NCBI RefSeq assembly: GCF_006363815.1
Contig: NZ_RRYT01000010.1
Span: 1-64,000 of the forward strand
Direction: 5' to 3'
Length of the DNA stretch: 64,000 bases
Source of the DNA: Thermomonospora catenispora
GTDB lineage: Bacteria; Actinomycetota; Actinomycetes; Streptosporangiales; Streptosporangiaceae
Below, piece after piece: positions 56,661 through 64,000 of the stretch; positions within the stretch are counted from its first letter, which is position 1, and every line of letters begins with the position of its first letter. A program made the translations under genes and the position numbers. Under the pieces are notes generated by a model. It ran no database searches. It was given only the letters and a program-made list of their open reading frames with translations, and was not told the origin of the DNA.

Positions 56661-58229
56661 ATGGAGTTCAACTACGCGGACGTGTTCGAGGGGCTCGCGG
56701 ACGCGATCGGGGAGCGCGTCGCCGCGGTGTGCGGTGATCGCAGGGTCACCTACGCCGAGCTGGACGCGGAGGCCAACCGGCTGGCGCACCATCTGCGCTC
56801 CGCGGGGGTGCGGCCGGGGCAGCACGTGGCCATGCAGCTCTACAACGGGCTGGAGTACGTCACCGCGCTGCTGGCCGTCCTGAAGATCCGGGCCGTCCCG
56901 GTCAACGTCAACTACCGGTACGTGGAGAGGGAGCTGACCTATCTCTACACCGACTCCGACAGCGTGGCGCTGATCTACGACACCGAGTTCGACGACCGGG
57001 TGGCCGCCGCCGCGGCGCGGGCCCCGAAGCTGCGGCACTTCATCGCGGTGGGCGGGGACTCGGCCGTCCCGGGCGCGGTCGGGTACGAGGAGGCGCTGCG
57101 CGCGCAGCCGGCCGTCCGGGACTTCCCGCCGCGGTCGGGCAGGGACCTCTACATCATCTACACCGGCGGGACCACGGGCACGCCCAAGGGCGTGATGTGG
57201 GAGATGGAGCAGATGCTCCACGCCTTCTGGCACCCCCACGCGCCGCGCCCGGCCCGGCCCGAGGACGTCGTCGCCCAGGCCGCCGGCAACGGCCCGCTGG
57301 TGATGATGCCGGTCGCCCCGCTGATGCACGGCGCCGCCCAGATGGCCACCTGGATCTCCTGGTGGATGGGCGCCACGCTGGTGTACGTCCGCACGTTCGA
57401 CCCCGCCGAGATCTGGCGGACCGTCGGACGCGAGAAGGTCAACTCCATGACCATCACCGGCGACGCCATGGCCGTCCCGCTCGCCGACGAGCTGAGCGCC
57501 GGCTCCTATGACGTCTCGTCGCTGTATGCGATCGTCTCCACCGGGGCGATCCTCACCGGCGCCGTCCGGGAGCGGCTGGCCGGTCTGCTGCCCGACGCGA
57601 TGATCCTGGACCGGTTCGGCTCCACCGAGTCCGGCTCCACCGCCGAGGCGGTCGCCGGGTCCAGCCCGGAGAAGGGCCTGAGGTTCGCCCCCGACACCGA
57701 GAACGTCACCGTCCTGGACGAGTCGCTGCGTCCCGTCGAGCCCGGCTCCGGCGTCATCGGCCAGATCGCCCGGTCCGGCTACATCGCCAGCGGCTATTAC
57801 AACGACCCGGTCAAGACCGCCCGCACCTTCCCCGAGATCGACGGCAGGCGATGGCTGCTGACCGGCGACCTGGCCACCGTGGAGGCCGACGGCACCATCG
57901 CCGTGTACGGCCGCGGCTCGCAGGTCATCAACACCGGCGGCGAGAAGGTCTTCCCCGAGGAGGTCGAGGCCGTCCTCAAAGGGCACCCGGACGTCTACGA
58001 CGCGGTCGTCACCGGCGTCCCCGACCGGCGCTGGGGCAGCCGCGTCGCCGCCGTGGTCCAACCCGGCGGGCGGACGCCGTCGACGCAGGAGCTGGACGCC
58101 CACTGCCGCAGGCACCTGTCCGGCTACAAGGTCCCCAGGGTCTACGCCTTCGTGGAGGAGATGAAGCGCTCCCCGGCCGGCAAGGCGGACTACCGGTGGG
58201 CCGCGCAGGTCGCCCGTCGGCACGCCTAG
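56661..58229 (+). CDS. Acyl-CoA ligase, FadD19-like
   Basis: 522 aa AMP-forming ligase. P-loop LYIIYTGGTTGTPKGVMWEM, then VMMPVAPLMHGAAQMATWIS, the adenine motif LDRFGSTESGSTAEA, GQVINT-type hinge (YGRGSQVINTGGEKVFPEEV) and the catalytic Lys in MKRSPAGKADYRWA. The GGVMW(R/E) segment and length resemble mycobacterial FadD19/FadD17-type steroid and branched-chain ligases. Start at ATG 56661 or GTG 56658 behind GGAGG. A 101-bp GC-rich gap separates it from the thiolases. It probably belongs to the same catabolic route. Confidence 0.9.
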   Translation: MEFNYADVFEGLADAIGERVAAVCGDRRVTYAELDAEANRLAHHLRSAGVRPGQHVAMQLYNGLEYVTALLAVLKIRAVPVNVNYRYVERELTYLYTDSDSVALIYDTEFDDRVAAAAARAPKLRHFIAVGGDSAVPGAVGYEEALRAQPAVRDFPPRSGRDLYIIYTGGTTGTPKGVMWEMEQMLHAFWHPHAPRPARPEDVVAQAAGNGPLVMMPVAPLMHGAAQMATWISWWMGATLVYVRTFDPAEIWRTVGREKVNSMTITGDAMAVPLADELSAGSYDVSSLYAIVSTGAILTGAVRERLAGLLPDAMILDRFGSTESGSTAEAVAGSSPEKGLRFAPDTENVTVLDESLRPVEPGSGVIGQIARSGYIASGYYNDPVKTARTFPEIDGRRWLLTGDLATVEADGTIAVYGRGSQVINTGGEKVFPEEVEAVLKGHPDVYDAVVTGVPDRRWGSRVAAVVQPGGRTPSTQELDAHCRRHLSGYKVPRVYAFVEEMKRSPAGKADYRWAAQVARRHA

Positions 58230-58304
58230 CCCTTCACCGTCGGCGATGGCCGGGGCCGCGGCCGGGCTCAACGAGGTTTTCATCGACGCTCGCGCCGACG
58301 GTCG

Positions 58305-58310
58305 TAGGCT
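58305..58310 (+). promoter_or_regulatory. -10 box TAGGCT for a leaderless marR gene
   Basis: TAGGCT ends 7 nt before GTG 58318; no SD. Same arrangement as before several other genes here. Confidence 0.45.
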
Positions 58311-58317
58311 GGCAGAT

Positions 58318-58794
58318 GTGCAAGGGGGGCGGCTCGCCGAGGAGCTTCGGCGGCAGATACGGCGCGGCATCGCGCTCGCGGTGCTGGTGCACCAGACCGC
58401 CGCGGCCCGGGCCGGGCTGAACGCGACCGACGCCCAGTGCCTGAGCCTGCTCGCGCTCGACGGCCCGCAGACGCCGGGGCGGCTCGCCCGCCGGATGGGC
58501 GTCACCACCGGCGGCGCGATCACCGCGGTCATCGATCGTCTGGAGCGGGCCGGGTACGTCGAGCGGACCCGTGATCCGCGGGATCGGCGCCGGGTGCTCG
58601 TGCGGCCCCGCCCCGACGCCCTCGCCCGGTTCTCCGCCTGCTGGGAGCCGGTGGACCGCGTCGTCGGGGACCGGCTCGCCGGGCTGAGCGACGAGCAGCT
58701 GGAGTTCCTGACGTCCTGGGTGCGCGAGATGAACGCCGCCGTGCCGGACGCGGTCGGCGAGCCCGGGAGCCCTCCCCCGGAACGTCCCCGTTGA
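58318..58794 (+). CDS. MarR-family transcriptional regulator
   Basis: 158 aa winged-helix protein: recognition region TPGRLARRMGVTTGGAITAV then IDRLERAGYVERTRDPRDRR, with the wing RDPRDRRRVLVRP. GTG 58318 is chosen over an ATG 72 nt upstream because it has a -10 box 7 nt before it and gives the normal family length. It may control the ligase/thiolase genes upstream or the SDR/LLM pair downstream. The ligand is unknown. Confidence 0.85.
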   Translation: MQGGRLAEELRRQIRRGIALAVLVHQTAAARAGLNATDAQCLSLLALDGPQTPGRLARRMGVTTGGAITAVIDRLERAGYVERTRDPRDRRRVLVRPRPDALARFSACWEPVDRVVGDRLAGLSDEQLEFLTSWVREMNAAVPDAVGEPGSPPPERPR

Positions 58795-59218
58795 GCCGCC
58801 GCGGCGTGCGCCGGCGCCGCGGGCGAGGGCCCCGGCGCGAGGCGGATCCGCCTCGGCGAGCGCCCGCGGGGCGGGCCGATCGCGCGGATGTGCTCCTCCC
58901 TCGCCGCCCGCGGCCGCGCCGGCGCGGCGGGCCCGACCGATCGCCTCCCGGGAGGCGGGCGTTCCGGACCGCCGTGGCGAGATCGACGGCCTCCGGGGCC
59001 GGAAGCCTGAGCGACGCCCCTCGCGCCGGGATCGGCGACGATCCTCGTGCCGGCGCCCCTGGTGCCGGGAGCGCCTCGGACCCGCGTCCTCCTGCGCCGA
59101 TCCGGGCGCCGCCGGGCGCGCCCTTGCCACGGGACGGGGAGGGGTGGCACAAACTAACCGGTCGGTCACCTACTACTCTGAATGTGATTCGGGTACTTGA
59201 TCCCCCCCAGGAGGGCGC
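58795..59218. other. 424-bp GC-rich intergenic region before the SDR gene
   Basis: Apart from 59156-59166 (AACCGGTCGGT, operator-like) and a possible -10 TACTCT (59174-59179), I see no gene or signal. The frames that are open here are low-complexity Arg/Ala/Pro sequence typical of GC-rich spacer. Confidence 0.5.
59156..59166. promoter_or_regulatory. AACCGGTCGGT, operator-like site upstream of the SDR gene
   Basis: ACCGGT palindrome extended by CGGT, a common TetR-type half-site pattern in actinobacteria, 52 nt before ATG 59219 and next to a possible -10 box TACTCT. Inferred only. Confidence 0.35.
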
Positions 59219-59986
59219 ATGCGGACCGGACTGCAGGGCAAGACCGCGCTCATCACCGGCGCCTCACGCGGCATCGGCAAGGCCACCGCGTTCGCGCTGG
59301 CCGCCGAGGGCGCCAACGTGGTGATCTCCTCGCGCAAGCAGGAGGCGCTGGACGAGGTCGCCGCCGAGCTGCGGAAGGCCCACCCCGAAGTCGGGGTGCT
59401 GGCCAAGGCCGCCCACGTGGGCGACGCCGAGCAGGCCGCCGCCTGCATGGACGCGGCGATCGCCGAGTTCGGCGGCATCGACGTGCTGGTCAACAACGCC
59501 GGCACCAACCCCTACTACGGGCCGCTGGTGGACCTGGACGCGGCCCGCGCCGCCAAGACCGTCGAGGTCAACCAGTTCGCCATCGTGCAGTGGACCTCGC
59601 TGGCCTGGAAGAAGTCGATGGCCGAGCGGGGCGGCGCGATCGTCAACATCGCCAGCGTCGGCGGCATGGTCACCGAGGGCGGGATCGGCTACTACAACGC
59701 CACCAAGGCCGCCGTGATCCACCTGACCCGGCAGTTCGCGGTCGAGCTGGCCCCCAAGGTGCGGGTGAACGGCATCGCCCCCGGCCTGGTCAAGACCCAC
59801 CTGGCCCGCGCACTGTGGGAGCCCCACGAGGAGCGGATCAGCAAGTCCCTGCCGCTCGGCCGGATCGGCGAGCCGGAGGACATCGCCAAGGCGGTGGTCT
59901 TCCTGGCCGGCGAGACCGCCTCCTGGATGACGGGACAGACCATCGTCGTGGACGGCGGCTCCATCGTCCGCCCGTCGATCGCCTGA
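59219..59986 (+). CDS. SDR-family oxidoreductase
   Basis: 255 aa classical short-chain dehydrogenase. NAD(P) motif TALITGASRGIGKATAFALA, NNAG in DVLVNNAGTNPYYGP, catalytic Ser in IVNIASVGGM and the YxxxK in GYYNATKAAVIHLTRQ. The C-terminal substrate region is PLGRIGEPEDIAKAVVFLAG. CAGGAGGG precedes the ATG. Likely a 3-hydroxyacyl-CoA or steroid dehydrogenase by context. It is followed after 14 bp by an LLM oxidoreductase. Confidence 0.92.
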   Translation: MRTGLQGKTALITGASRGIGKATAFALAAEGANVVISSRKQEALDEVAAELRKAHPEVGVLAKAAHVGDAEQAAACMDAAIAEFGGIDVLVNNAGTNPYYGPLVDLDAARAAKTVEVNQFAIVQWTSLAWKKSMAERGGAIVNIASVGGMVTEGGIGYYNATKAAVIHLTRQFAVELAPKVRVNGIAPGLVKTHLARALWEPHEERISKSLPLGRIGEPEDIAKAVVFLAGETASWMTGQTIVVDGGSIVRPSIA

Positions 59987-60000
59987 AAGGGGACCCGAGC

Positions 60001-60957
60001 ATGACCGCACGCTGGGGACTGACCGTCCCGATGGCCAAGGTGCCGCTGCCCGAGCACCGCGAGATCGTCGCCTCCCTGCCCGACCTGGGCTACACCGACG
60101 TCTGGTCCGCCGAGACCAACGGCCACGACGCGTTCACCCCGCTGGCCCTGACCTCCCAGTGGGCGCCGGGGCTGCGGCTGGGCACCGCGATCGTGCCGGT
60201 CTACACCCGCGGCCCGGCGCTGCTCGCCCAGCAGGCCGCCACCCTCGCCGAGCTGGCCCCCGGACGGTTCGTGCTGGGCATCGGCACCTCCTCGGCCACC
60301 ATCGTCGAACGCTGGAACGGCATCCCGTTCACCGAGCCGTACGCCCGGGCCCGCGACACCCTGCGGTTCCTGCGCAAGGCGCTGACCGGGGAGAAGGTCA
60401 CCGACGAGGCGCTGGGCGTCAAGGGCTTCCGGCTGGAGCGGCCGCCCGAGCAGACGCCGTCGATCGTGCTGGCCGCGCTGCGTCCGGGCATGCTGCGGCT
60501 GGCCGCCAAGGAGGCCGACGGGGCGATCACCAACTGGCTGTCCCCCGAGGACGTCCGCACCGTCCGCGGCGTCGTCGGAGAGGAGATCGAGCTGCTGGCC
60601 CGGCTGTTCGTGTGCCCCACCGAGGACGCCGAGCAGGCCCGCGCCATCGGCCGGTGGATGATCGCCGCCTACATGACCGTCCCGGTCTACCGGGCGTTCC
60701 ACGAGTGGCTCGGCCGGGGCGATGCGCTCAAGCCGATGAACGACGCCTGGGCGGCCGGCGACCGCAAGGCCGCGCTGGCGGCCATCCCGGACGAGGTCGT
60801 CGACGATCTGATCGTGCACGGCTCCCCGGAGGCCTGCCGGGAGCGGATCCGCCAGTACGTCGACGCCGGCCTGACCACCCCGATCGTCGCCCTGGTCGAC
60901 ACCGGCGGCATGTCCCACGCCGAGGCGGTGCGGGCGCTGGCCCCGGCGGCGGACTGA
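60001..60957 (+). CDS. LLM-class F420-dependent oxidoreductase
   Basis: 318 aa luciferase-like TIM barrel. WGLTVPMAKVPLPEHREIVA start, SAETNGHDAFTPLALTSQWA, RLGTAIVPVYTRGPALLAQQ, ELAPGRFVLGIGTSSATIVE and the cofactor loop SIVLAALRPGMLRLAAKEAD are typical of the mycobacterial F420-type group. ATG 60001 follows AAAGGGGA. Co-transcribed with the SDR. The substrate is unknown; F420 rather than FMN is inferred from family and phylum. Confidence 0.9.
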   Translation: MTARWGLTVPMAKVPLPEHREIVASLPDLGYTDVWSAETNGHDAFTPLALTSQWAPGLRLGTAIVPVYTRGPALLAQQAATLAELAPGRFVLGIGTSSATIVERWNGIPFTEPYARARDTLRFLRKALTGEKVTDEALGVKGFRLERPPEQTPSIVLAALRPGMLRLAAKEADGAITNWLSPEDVRTVRGVVGEEIELLARLFVCPTEDAEQARAIGRWMIAAYMTVPVYRAFHEWLGRGDALKPMNDAWAAGDRKAALAAIPDEVVDDLIVHGSPEACRERIRQYVDAGLTTPIVALVDTGGMSHAEAVRALAPAAD

Positions 60958-61036
60958 AACCTCGGCGCGGACGTTTACCGGCAGAGGGCCTGGGCAGGGT
61001 CGCAGGGGTTGTGAACCCGACTGTGAGGAGCTGACC

Positions 61037-61333
61037 GTGCTCACGCTGACCAGCGGTGCCGTCCAGGTGATCCGTACCGTGACCGCCAACCCGGAACTGC
61101 CGCCGGAGACCGGCATCCGCATCGCGTCCGGAGTCGACGGCTCCCAGGCGCTGACCCTGTCGGTCGCGCCCGCGCCGGAGGCCGGGGACGAGATCGTGGA
61201 GAAGGAAGGCGCTCGCGTGTACCTGGAGGCCGGGGCCGCGCTGCTGCTGCAGGACAAGACCCTGGACGCTCAGGTCGACCCGCAGGGGGACGTCGCGTTC
61301 ACCATCGCCGACGGCCCCGGCACCCCGGCCTGA
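61037..61333 (+). CDS. HesB/IscA-like protein without cysteines
   Basis: 98 aa. MLTLTSGAVQVIRTVTANPE to GIRIASGVDGSQALTLSVAP and ARVYLEAGAALLLQDKTLDA follow the A-type Fe-S scaffold fold, but the three Cys that bind the cluster are absent; there is no Cys in the protein. Actinobacteria commonly carry such a paralogue. It therefore cannot be a classical cluster carrier. GTG 61037 has GAGGAG upstream. It is a single gene before a convergent amidase with a large hairpin between. Confidence 0.82.
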   Translation: MLTLTSGAVQVIRTVTANPELPPETGIRIASGVDGSQALTLSVAPAPEAGDEIVEKEGARVYLEAGAALLLQDKTLDAQVDPQGDVAFTIADGPGTPA

Positions 61334-61355
61334 GCGGCCGGACCCGGACCCGATC

Positions 61356-61399
61356 GCCGGGGGTGAGGGCCGCCCGCCCGGACGGCCCCCGCCCCCGGC
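61356..61399. terminator. Hairpin between HesB-like and amidase genes
   Basis: Stem gccggggg/cccccggc plus gggccg/cggccc with a 3x3 internal loop, between convergent stops. Confidence 0.6.
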
Positions 61400-61408
61400 A
61401 TGCCGTGT

Positions 61409-62779
61409 TCAGGGCGTGTAGCCGGGGGCCAGCCGCCGCCACGGGTGCGCCTTCTCCAGCTGGGCGGCCAGCCCCAGGATCAGCGCCTCGCCGCCCGGCG
61501 CGGCCACCAGCTGCACCCCGATCGGCAGGCCCGCCGAGCTGACCCCCATCGGGATCGACGCCGCCGGATACCCGGCCAGATTCCACGCGGCGGTCATCGG
61601 CGCGTACGTCGTCGCCGACAGCATGCTGCGCAGCCAGGAGCCCTCCCCGCCCGCCCGGGCGGGCGGGGCCTGCCGGGCCAGCGTCGGCATGATCAGGACA
61701 TCGCGGCGGTCGAACAGCGGCTCCACCGCCCGCCGGAACCGCTCCCGGTCGTTGTGCGGGCCGCCGTCGCGGGGCGGCCAGATCCGCCGCGCGACCCGGC
61801 CCGCCCGGGCGTGCTTGCGGGTCCGCGACTCCAGCAGCGGATCGGCCAGCAGCGGCTCGGCCTCCGCCGCCGGGTACGCCAGCCAGCGGCTCAGCACCTT
61901 CGGTCCCGTCCACAGCGGATAGTCGGGGTCGTCGCGCCGCACGTCGTGTCCCAGCCGCACCAGCTCCCGGCCCGCCGTGCGGACCGCTGCCGCCAGCTCC
62001 CGGTGGATCGGCATGCCCGGCGCGGGCGGTCGCACCGACAGCGCGATCCGCAGCCGACCCGGCTCGGGCGGCTCGGCCAGCGCCGGATCCCCGGCCATCA
62101 CCGACAGCGCCAGCGCCGCGTCGGCGACGGTGGTGGCCAGCGGACCGTTCTCGGCCATCCCGCCCCAGTCGTCCCGGCCGAGCTCCGACGGCACCACCCC
62201 GGGCCCGGGCTTGATCCCGAACAGCCCGCAGTTGGCCGCCGGGATCCGGATCGAGCCCGCCCCGTCGTTGCCGTGCGCCAGCGGCACCAGTCCCGCGGCC
62301 ACGGCCGCCGCCGCCCCGCCGGAGGAGCCGCCGGCGGTGCGGCTGGTGTCCCACGGGTTGCGGGTCACCCCGAAGGCGTTGTCGGTGAACGGGTAGATCC
62401 CCAGCTCCGGCAGGTTGGTCAGGCCCACCACCACCGCGCCGGCGGCGCGCAGCCGCGCCACCACCGGATGGTCGGCCGGCTGCGGGGAGTCGTCGGTGGC
62501 CAGCGAACCGAGGCGCATCGGCTCGCCCGCCACCGGCACGTTGTCCTTGATCGCCACCGGCACCCCGGCCAGCGGCAGCTCCGCCCGGTCCGGACGCGCG
62601 TCGACCTGCTCGGCCTCGGCCAGCGCCTTCGTCGTCCGCACCGTCACGAACGCGCCCAGCTCGCCGTCCAGCTCCTTGATCCGCTTCAGATGCGCCGCGA
62701 CGACCTCGCGCGCCGTGACCTCGCCCGTCTTCACCGCCGCCGCGATCTCGCTCGCGGTCCGTCCGACCCACTCGCTCAT
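61409..62779 (-). CDS. Amidase signature family hydrolase
   Basis: 456 aa Ser-Ser-Lys amidase. Catalytic Lys in GVPVAIKDNVPVAGEP, the cis-Ser in RTAGGSSGGAAAAVAAGLVP and the nucleophile Ser in GNDGAGSIRIPAANCGLFGI. The N terminus is MSEWVGRTASEIAAAVKTGE. ATG 62779 gives the standard family start, and the longer frame upstream overlaps the divergent gene. Substrates range over amides, nitrile-derived amides and Glu-tRNA; it is not part of a gatCAB operon here. Confidence 0.92.
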   Translation of the reverse strand: MSEWVGRTASEIAAAVKTGEVTAREVVAAHLKRIKELDGELGAFVTVRTTKALAEAEQVDARPDRAELPLAGVPVAIKDNVPVAGEPMRLGSLATDDSPQPADHPVVARLRAAGAVVVGLTNLPELGIYPFTDNAFGVTRNPWDTSRTAGGSSGGAAAAVAAGLVPLAHGNDGAGSIRIPAANCGLFGIKPGPGVVPSELGRDDWGGMAENGPLATTVADAALALSVMAGDPALAEPPEPGRLRIALSVRPPAPGMPIHRELAAAVRTAGRELVRLGHDVRRDDPDYPLWTGPKVLSRWLAYPAAEAEPLLADPLLESRTRKHARAGRVARRIWPPRDGGPHNDRERFRRAVEPLFDRRDVLIMPTLARQAPPARAGGEGSWLRSMLSATTYAPMTAAWNLAGYPAASIPMGVSSAGLPIGVQLVAAPGGEALILGLAAQLEKAHPWRRLAPGYTP

Positions 62780-62921
62780 GGAGCGAGTGTGCCACCCGCG
62801 CCGGAGACGGCGGCGGGCGAGGGCCGTGCCGGGCCGGGAACGAGATGCGCGACCCCGTCGCGGGGAGGGCCCGCCGGCCCGGCCGGCGCCCGTGAAAGCA
62901 TCGGGACGGAAGGAGGAGCGC

Positions 62922-63569
62922 ATGAGGCTGACCAAGCTGGGACACGCCTGCGTACGGCTCAGCAAGGACGAGGGCACCCTGGTGATCGACCCGGGCGGGC
63001 TCACCCCCGAGACCGACGCCCTGGCGGGGGCCGACGCCGTGCTCATCACCCACGAGCACTTCGACCACTTCGACGAGGACCGCATCCGCCGGGCGATGGC
63101 CGAGAACCCGAGGCTGCGGGTGTACGCCTCCGCGACCGTGGCGGACAAGCTCGCCGACCTCGGCTCCCGGGTCGTTGAGACCGGGGACGGGGACTCGTTC
63201 GCCGTCGCCGGATTCCAGGTCCACGTCCACGGGGCCGAGCACGAGATCCTCGACCCGGACCTGCCGCCCGTCCCCAACACCGGGTACCTGATCGACGGGG
63301 AGGTCTTCCACCCCGGCGACGCGCTGACCGTTCCGCCGGTGCGGGTGCCCACGCTGTGCCTGCCCGGCACCGCGCCGTGGCTGAAGGTCTCCGAGATGTA
63401 CGCCTACCTCAAGGAGGTCGCCCCCGACCGGGCGTACGTCGTCCACGACGGCATCCTCAACGACGTGGGCATCGCGATCATGGAGAACCACGTCGGCAAC
63501 GCCGCCGCCAAGGCCGGTGACCGGGACTACCGGCGGCTCAAGCCCGGCGAGGCGGTGACGCTGGGGTGA
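62922..63569 (+). CDS. MBL-fold metallo-hydrolase (UlaG-like)
   Basis: 215 aa. MRLTKLGHACVRLSKDEGTL, DPGG, metal motif LITHEHFDHFDEDRI (HxHxDH), His in VHVHGAEHEIL, and GEVFHPGDALTVPPV for the later ligand. AAGGAGGAG lies just before ATG 62922. This small subgroup is UlaG-like, with unknown natural substrates. Its stop overlaps the GTG of the next gene (GTGA), so it is coupled to a HAD protein. Confidence 0.92.
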   Translation: MRLTKLGHACVRLSKDEGTLVIDPGGLTPETDALAGADAVLITHEHFDHFDEDRIRRAMAENPRLRVYASATVADKLADLGSRVVETGDGDSFAVAGFQVHVHGAEHEILDPDLPPVPNTGYLIDGEVFHPGDALTVPPVRVPTLCLPGTAPWLKVSEMYAYLKEVAPDRAYVVHDGILNDVGIAIMENHVGNAAAKAGDRDYRRLKPGEAVTLG

Positions 63570-64000
63570 GCCGGATCGAGGCGGTCCTCTTCGACATCGG
63601 CGAGACGCTGATCAACGAGGGGGAGATCTACGGCCGCTGGGCCGACTGGCTCGGGGTGCCCCGGCACACGTTCCTGACCAAGCTGGGCGCGATGCTGGCG
63701 GCCGGCGGCACCGCCATGGACGCGTTCGAGCACTTCCGGCCGGGCTTCGACCTGGCGGCCGAGGAGAGGAGGCGGGCCGAGGCCGGGGTCCCCAACGGCT
63801 TCGGCCCCGCCGACCTGTACCCCGACGTCCGCGACTGCCTGGCCGGGCTGCGCGCGCAGGGCCTGCTCGTCGGGGCGGCCGGCAACCAGCCGGTGGAGGC
63901 GGCCGAGCAGTTCGCCGCGCTCGGGCTGCCGATGGACATGGTCGGCATCTCCGACGTGTGGGGGGTGAGCAAGCCGGACCCGGAGTTCTTCGCCCGCTGC
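63566..64000 (+). CDS. HAD-family hydrolase, cut by window end
   Basis: The first 145 residues are visible: RIEAVLFDIGETLINEGEIY (motif I with nucleophile Asp; Gly-Glu instead of the second Asp-Gly), cap region GRWADWLGVPRHTFLTKLGA, motif II region LLVGAAGNQP, and the Lys of SKPDPEFFARC. The frame is open at the window edge, so motif IV is not seen. GTG 63566 overlaps the MBL stop. It is not a broken gene as far as can be seen. Confidence 0.85.
   Translation, partial: MSRIEAVLFDIGETLINEGEIYGRWADWLGVPRHTFLTKLGAMLAAGGTAMDAFEHFRPGFDLAAEERRRAEAGVPNGFGPADLYPDVRDCLAGLRAQGLLVGAAGNQPVEAAEQFAALGLPMDMVGISDVWGVSKPDPEFFARC

Overview
The window is high-GC (roughly 70% or more) chromosomal DNA from an actinobacterium. 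Leaderless genes with a TAnnnT box about 7 nt before a GTG or ATG are frequent. The prfB / ftsE-ftsX / S41 peptidase / smpB / ssrA block is the actinobacterial arrangement. The tmRNA tag, read as ANKSQSEFALAA, together with a large AftD-like protein and abundant acyl-CoA catabolism, suggests Streptosporangiales, most likely Thermomonosporaceae (Actinomadura/Thermomonospora relatives). That placement is inferred from gene content only. I see no insertion sequences, prophage, CRISPR array or tRNA genes.

Layout. 1-5014 is a peptidoglycan-recycling locus: a secreted NagZ-type GH3 glycosidase, a BadF-type amino-sugar kinase, an RpiR/MurR-type regulator and MurQ, with a perfect palindrome in the divergent kinase/regulator promoter. 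5154-12406 is central and acyl-CoA metabolism: an acyl-CoA dehydrogenase, two HAD proteins, PruA and acetoacetate-CoA ligase. 12515-18871 holds an NlpC/P60 wall hydrolase and the 180-kDa-class NAD-glutamate dehydrogenase. PruA makes glutamate and GDH consumes it, and both are preceded by a possible 7-codon leaderless leader ORF. 18893-23565 has prfB surrounded by three paralogous lipoproteins of unknown function and a 63-aa zinc-ribbon membrane protein. 23834-30129 is ftsE-ftsX, an S41 protease, smpB, a transpeptidase-like lipoprotein that has lost all three active-site motifs, and ssrA. 30466-35292 holds an EI24 membrane protein, an acidic single-pass membrane protein and a double acyl-CoA dehydrogenase.

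35377-46558 is an envelope-glycan locus: a polytopic GT-C-like protein, a 43-aa DUF2613-like microprotein, GT2, GT4 and an AftD-like arabinofuranosyltransferase on the plus strand. They converge on an OafA-type acyltransferase and a methyltransferase, followed by a DUF3068/PorA-family protein. 46745-60957 is a catabolic region. It contains a nitronate-monooxygenase-like flavoprotein with a KstR-type operator in its promoter, a Tat-exported latex clearing protein (rubber oxygenase, Lcp) divergent from a TetR regulator, a crotonase and two acyl-CoA ligases. It also has a double DUF35 protein translationally coupled to two thiolase-like proteins, a MarR regulator, an SDR and an F420-type LLM oxidoreductase. 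Together these look able to cleave polyisoprene outside the cell and to activate and shorten branched or steroid-like acids inside it. That functional link is inference. 61037-64000 ends with a cysteine-free HesB/IscA-like protein, an amidase, an MBL-fold hydrolase and a HAD gene cut by the window edge.

The observations most worth following are the motif-less transpeptidase homologue next to smpB, the Lcp/TetR pair inside an acyl-CoA island, the three prfB-flanking lipoproteins, and the possible Pro-Pro leader peptide in front of pruA.
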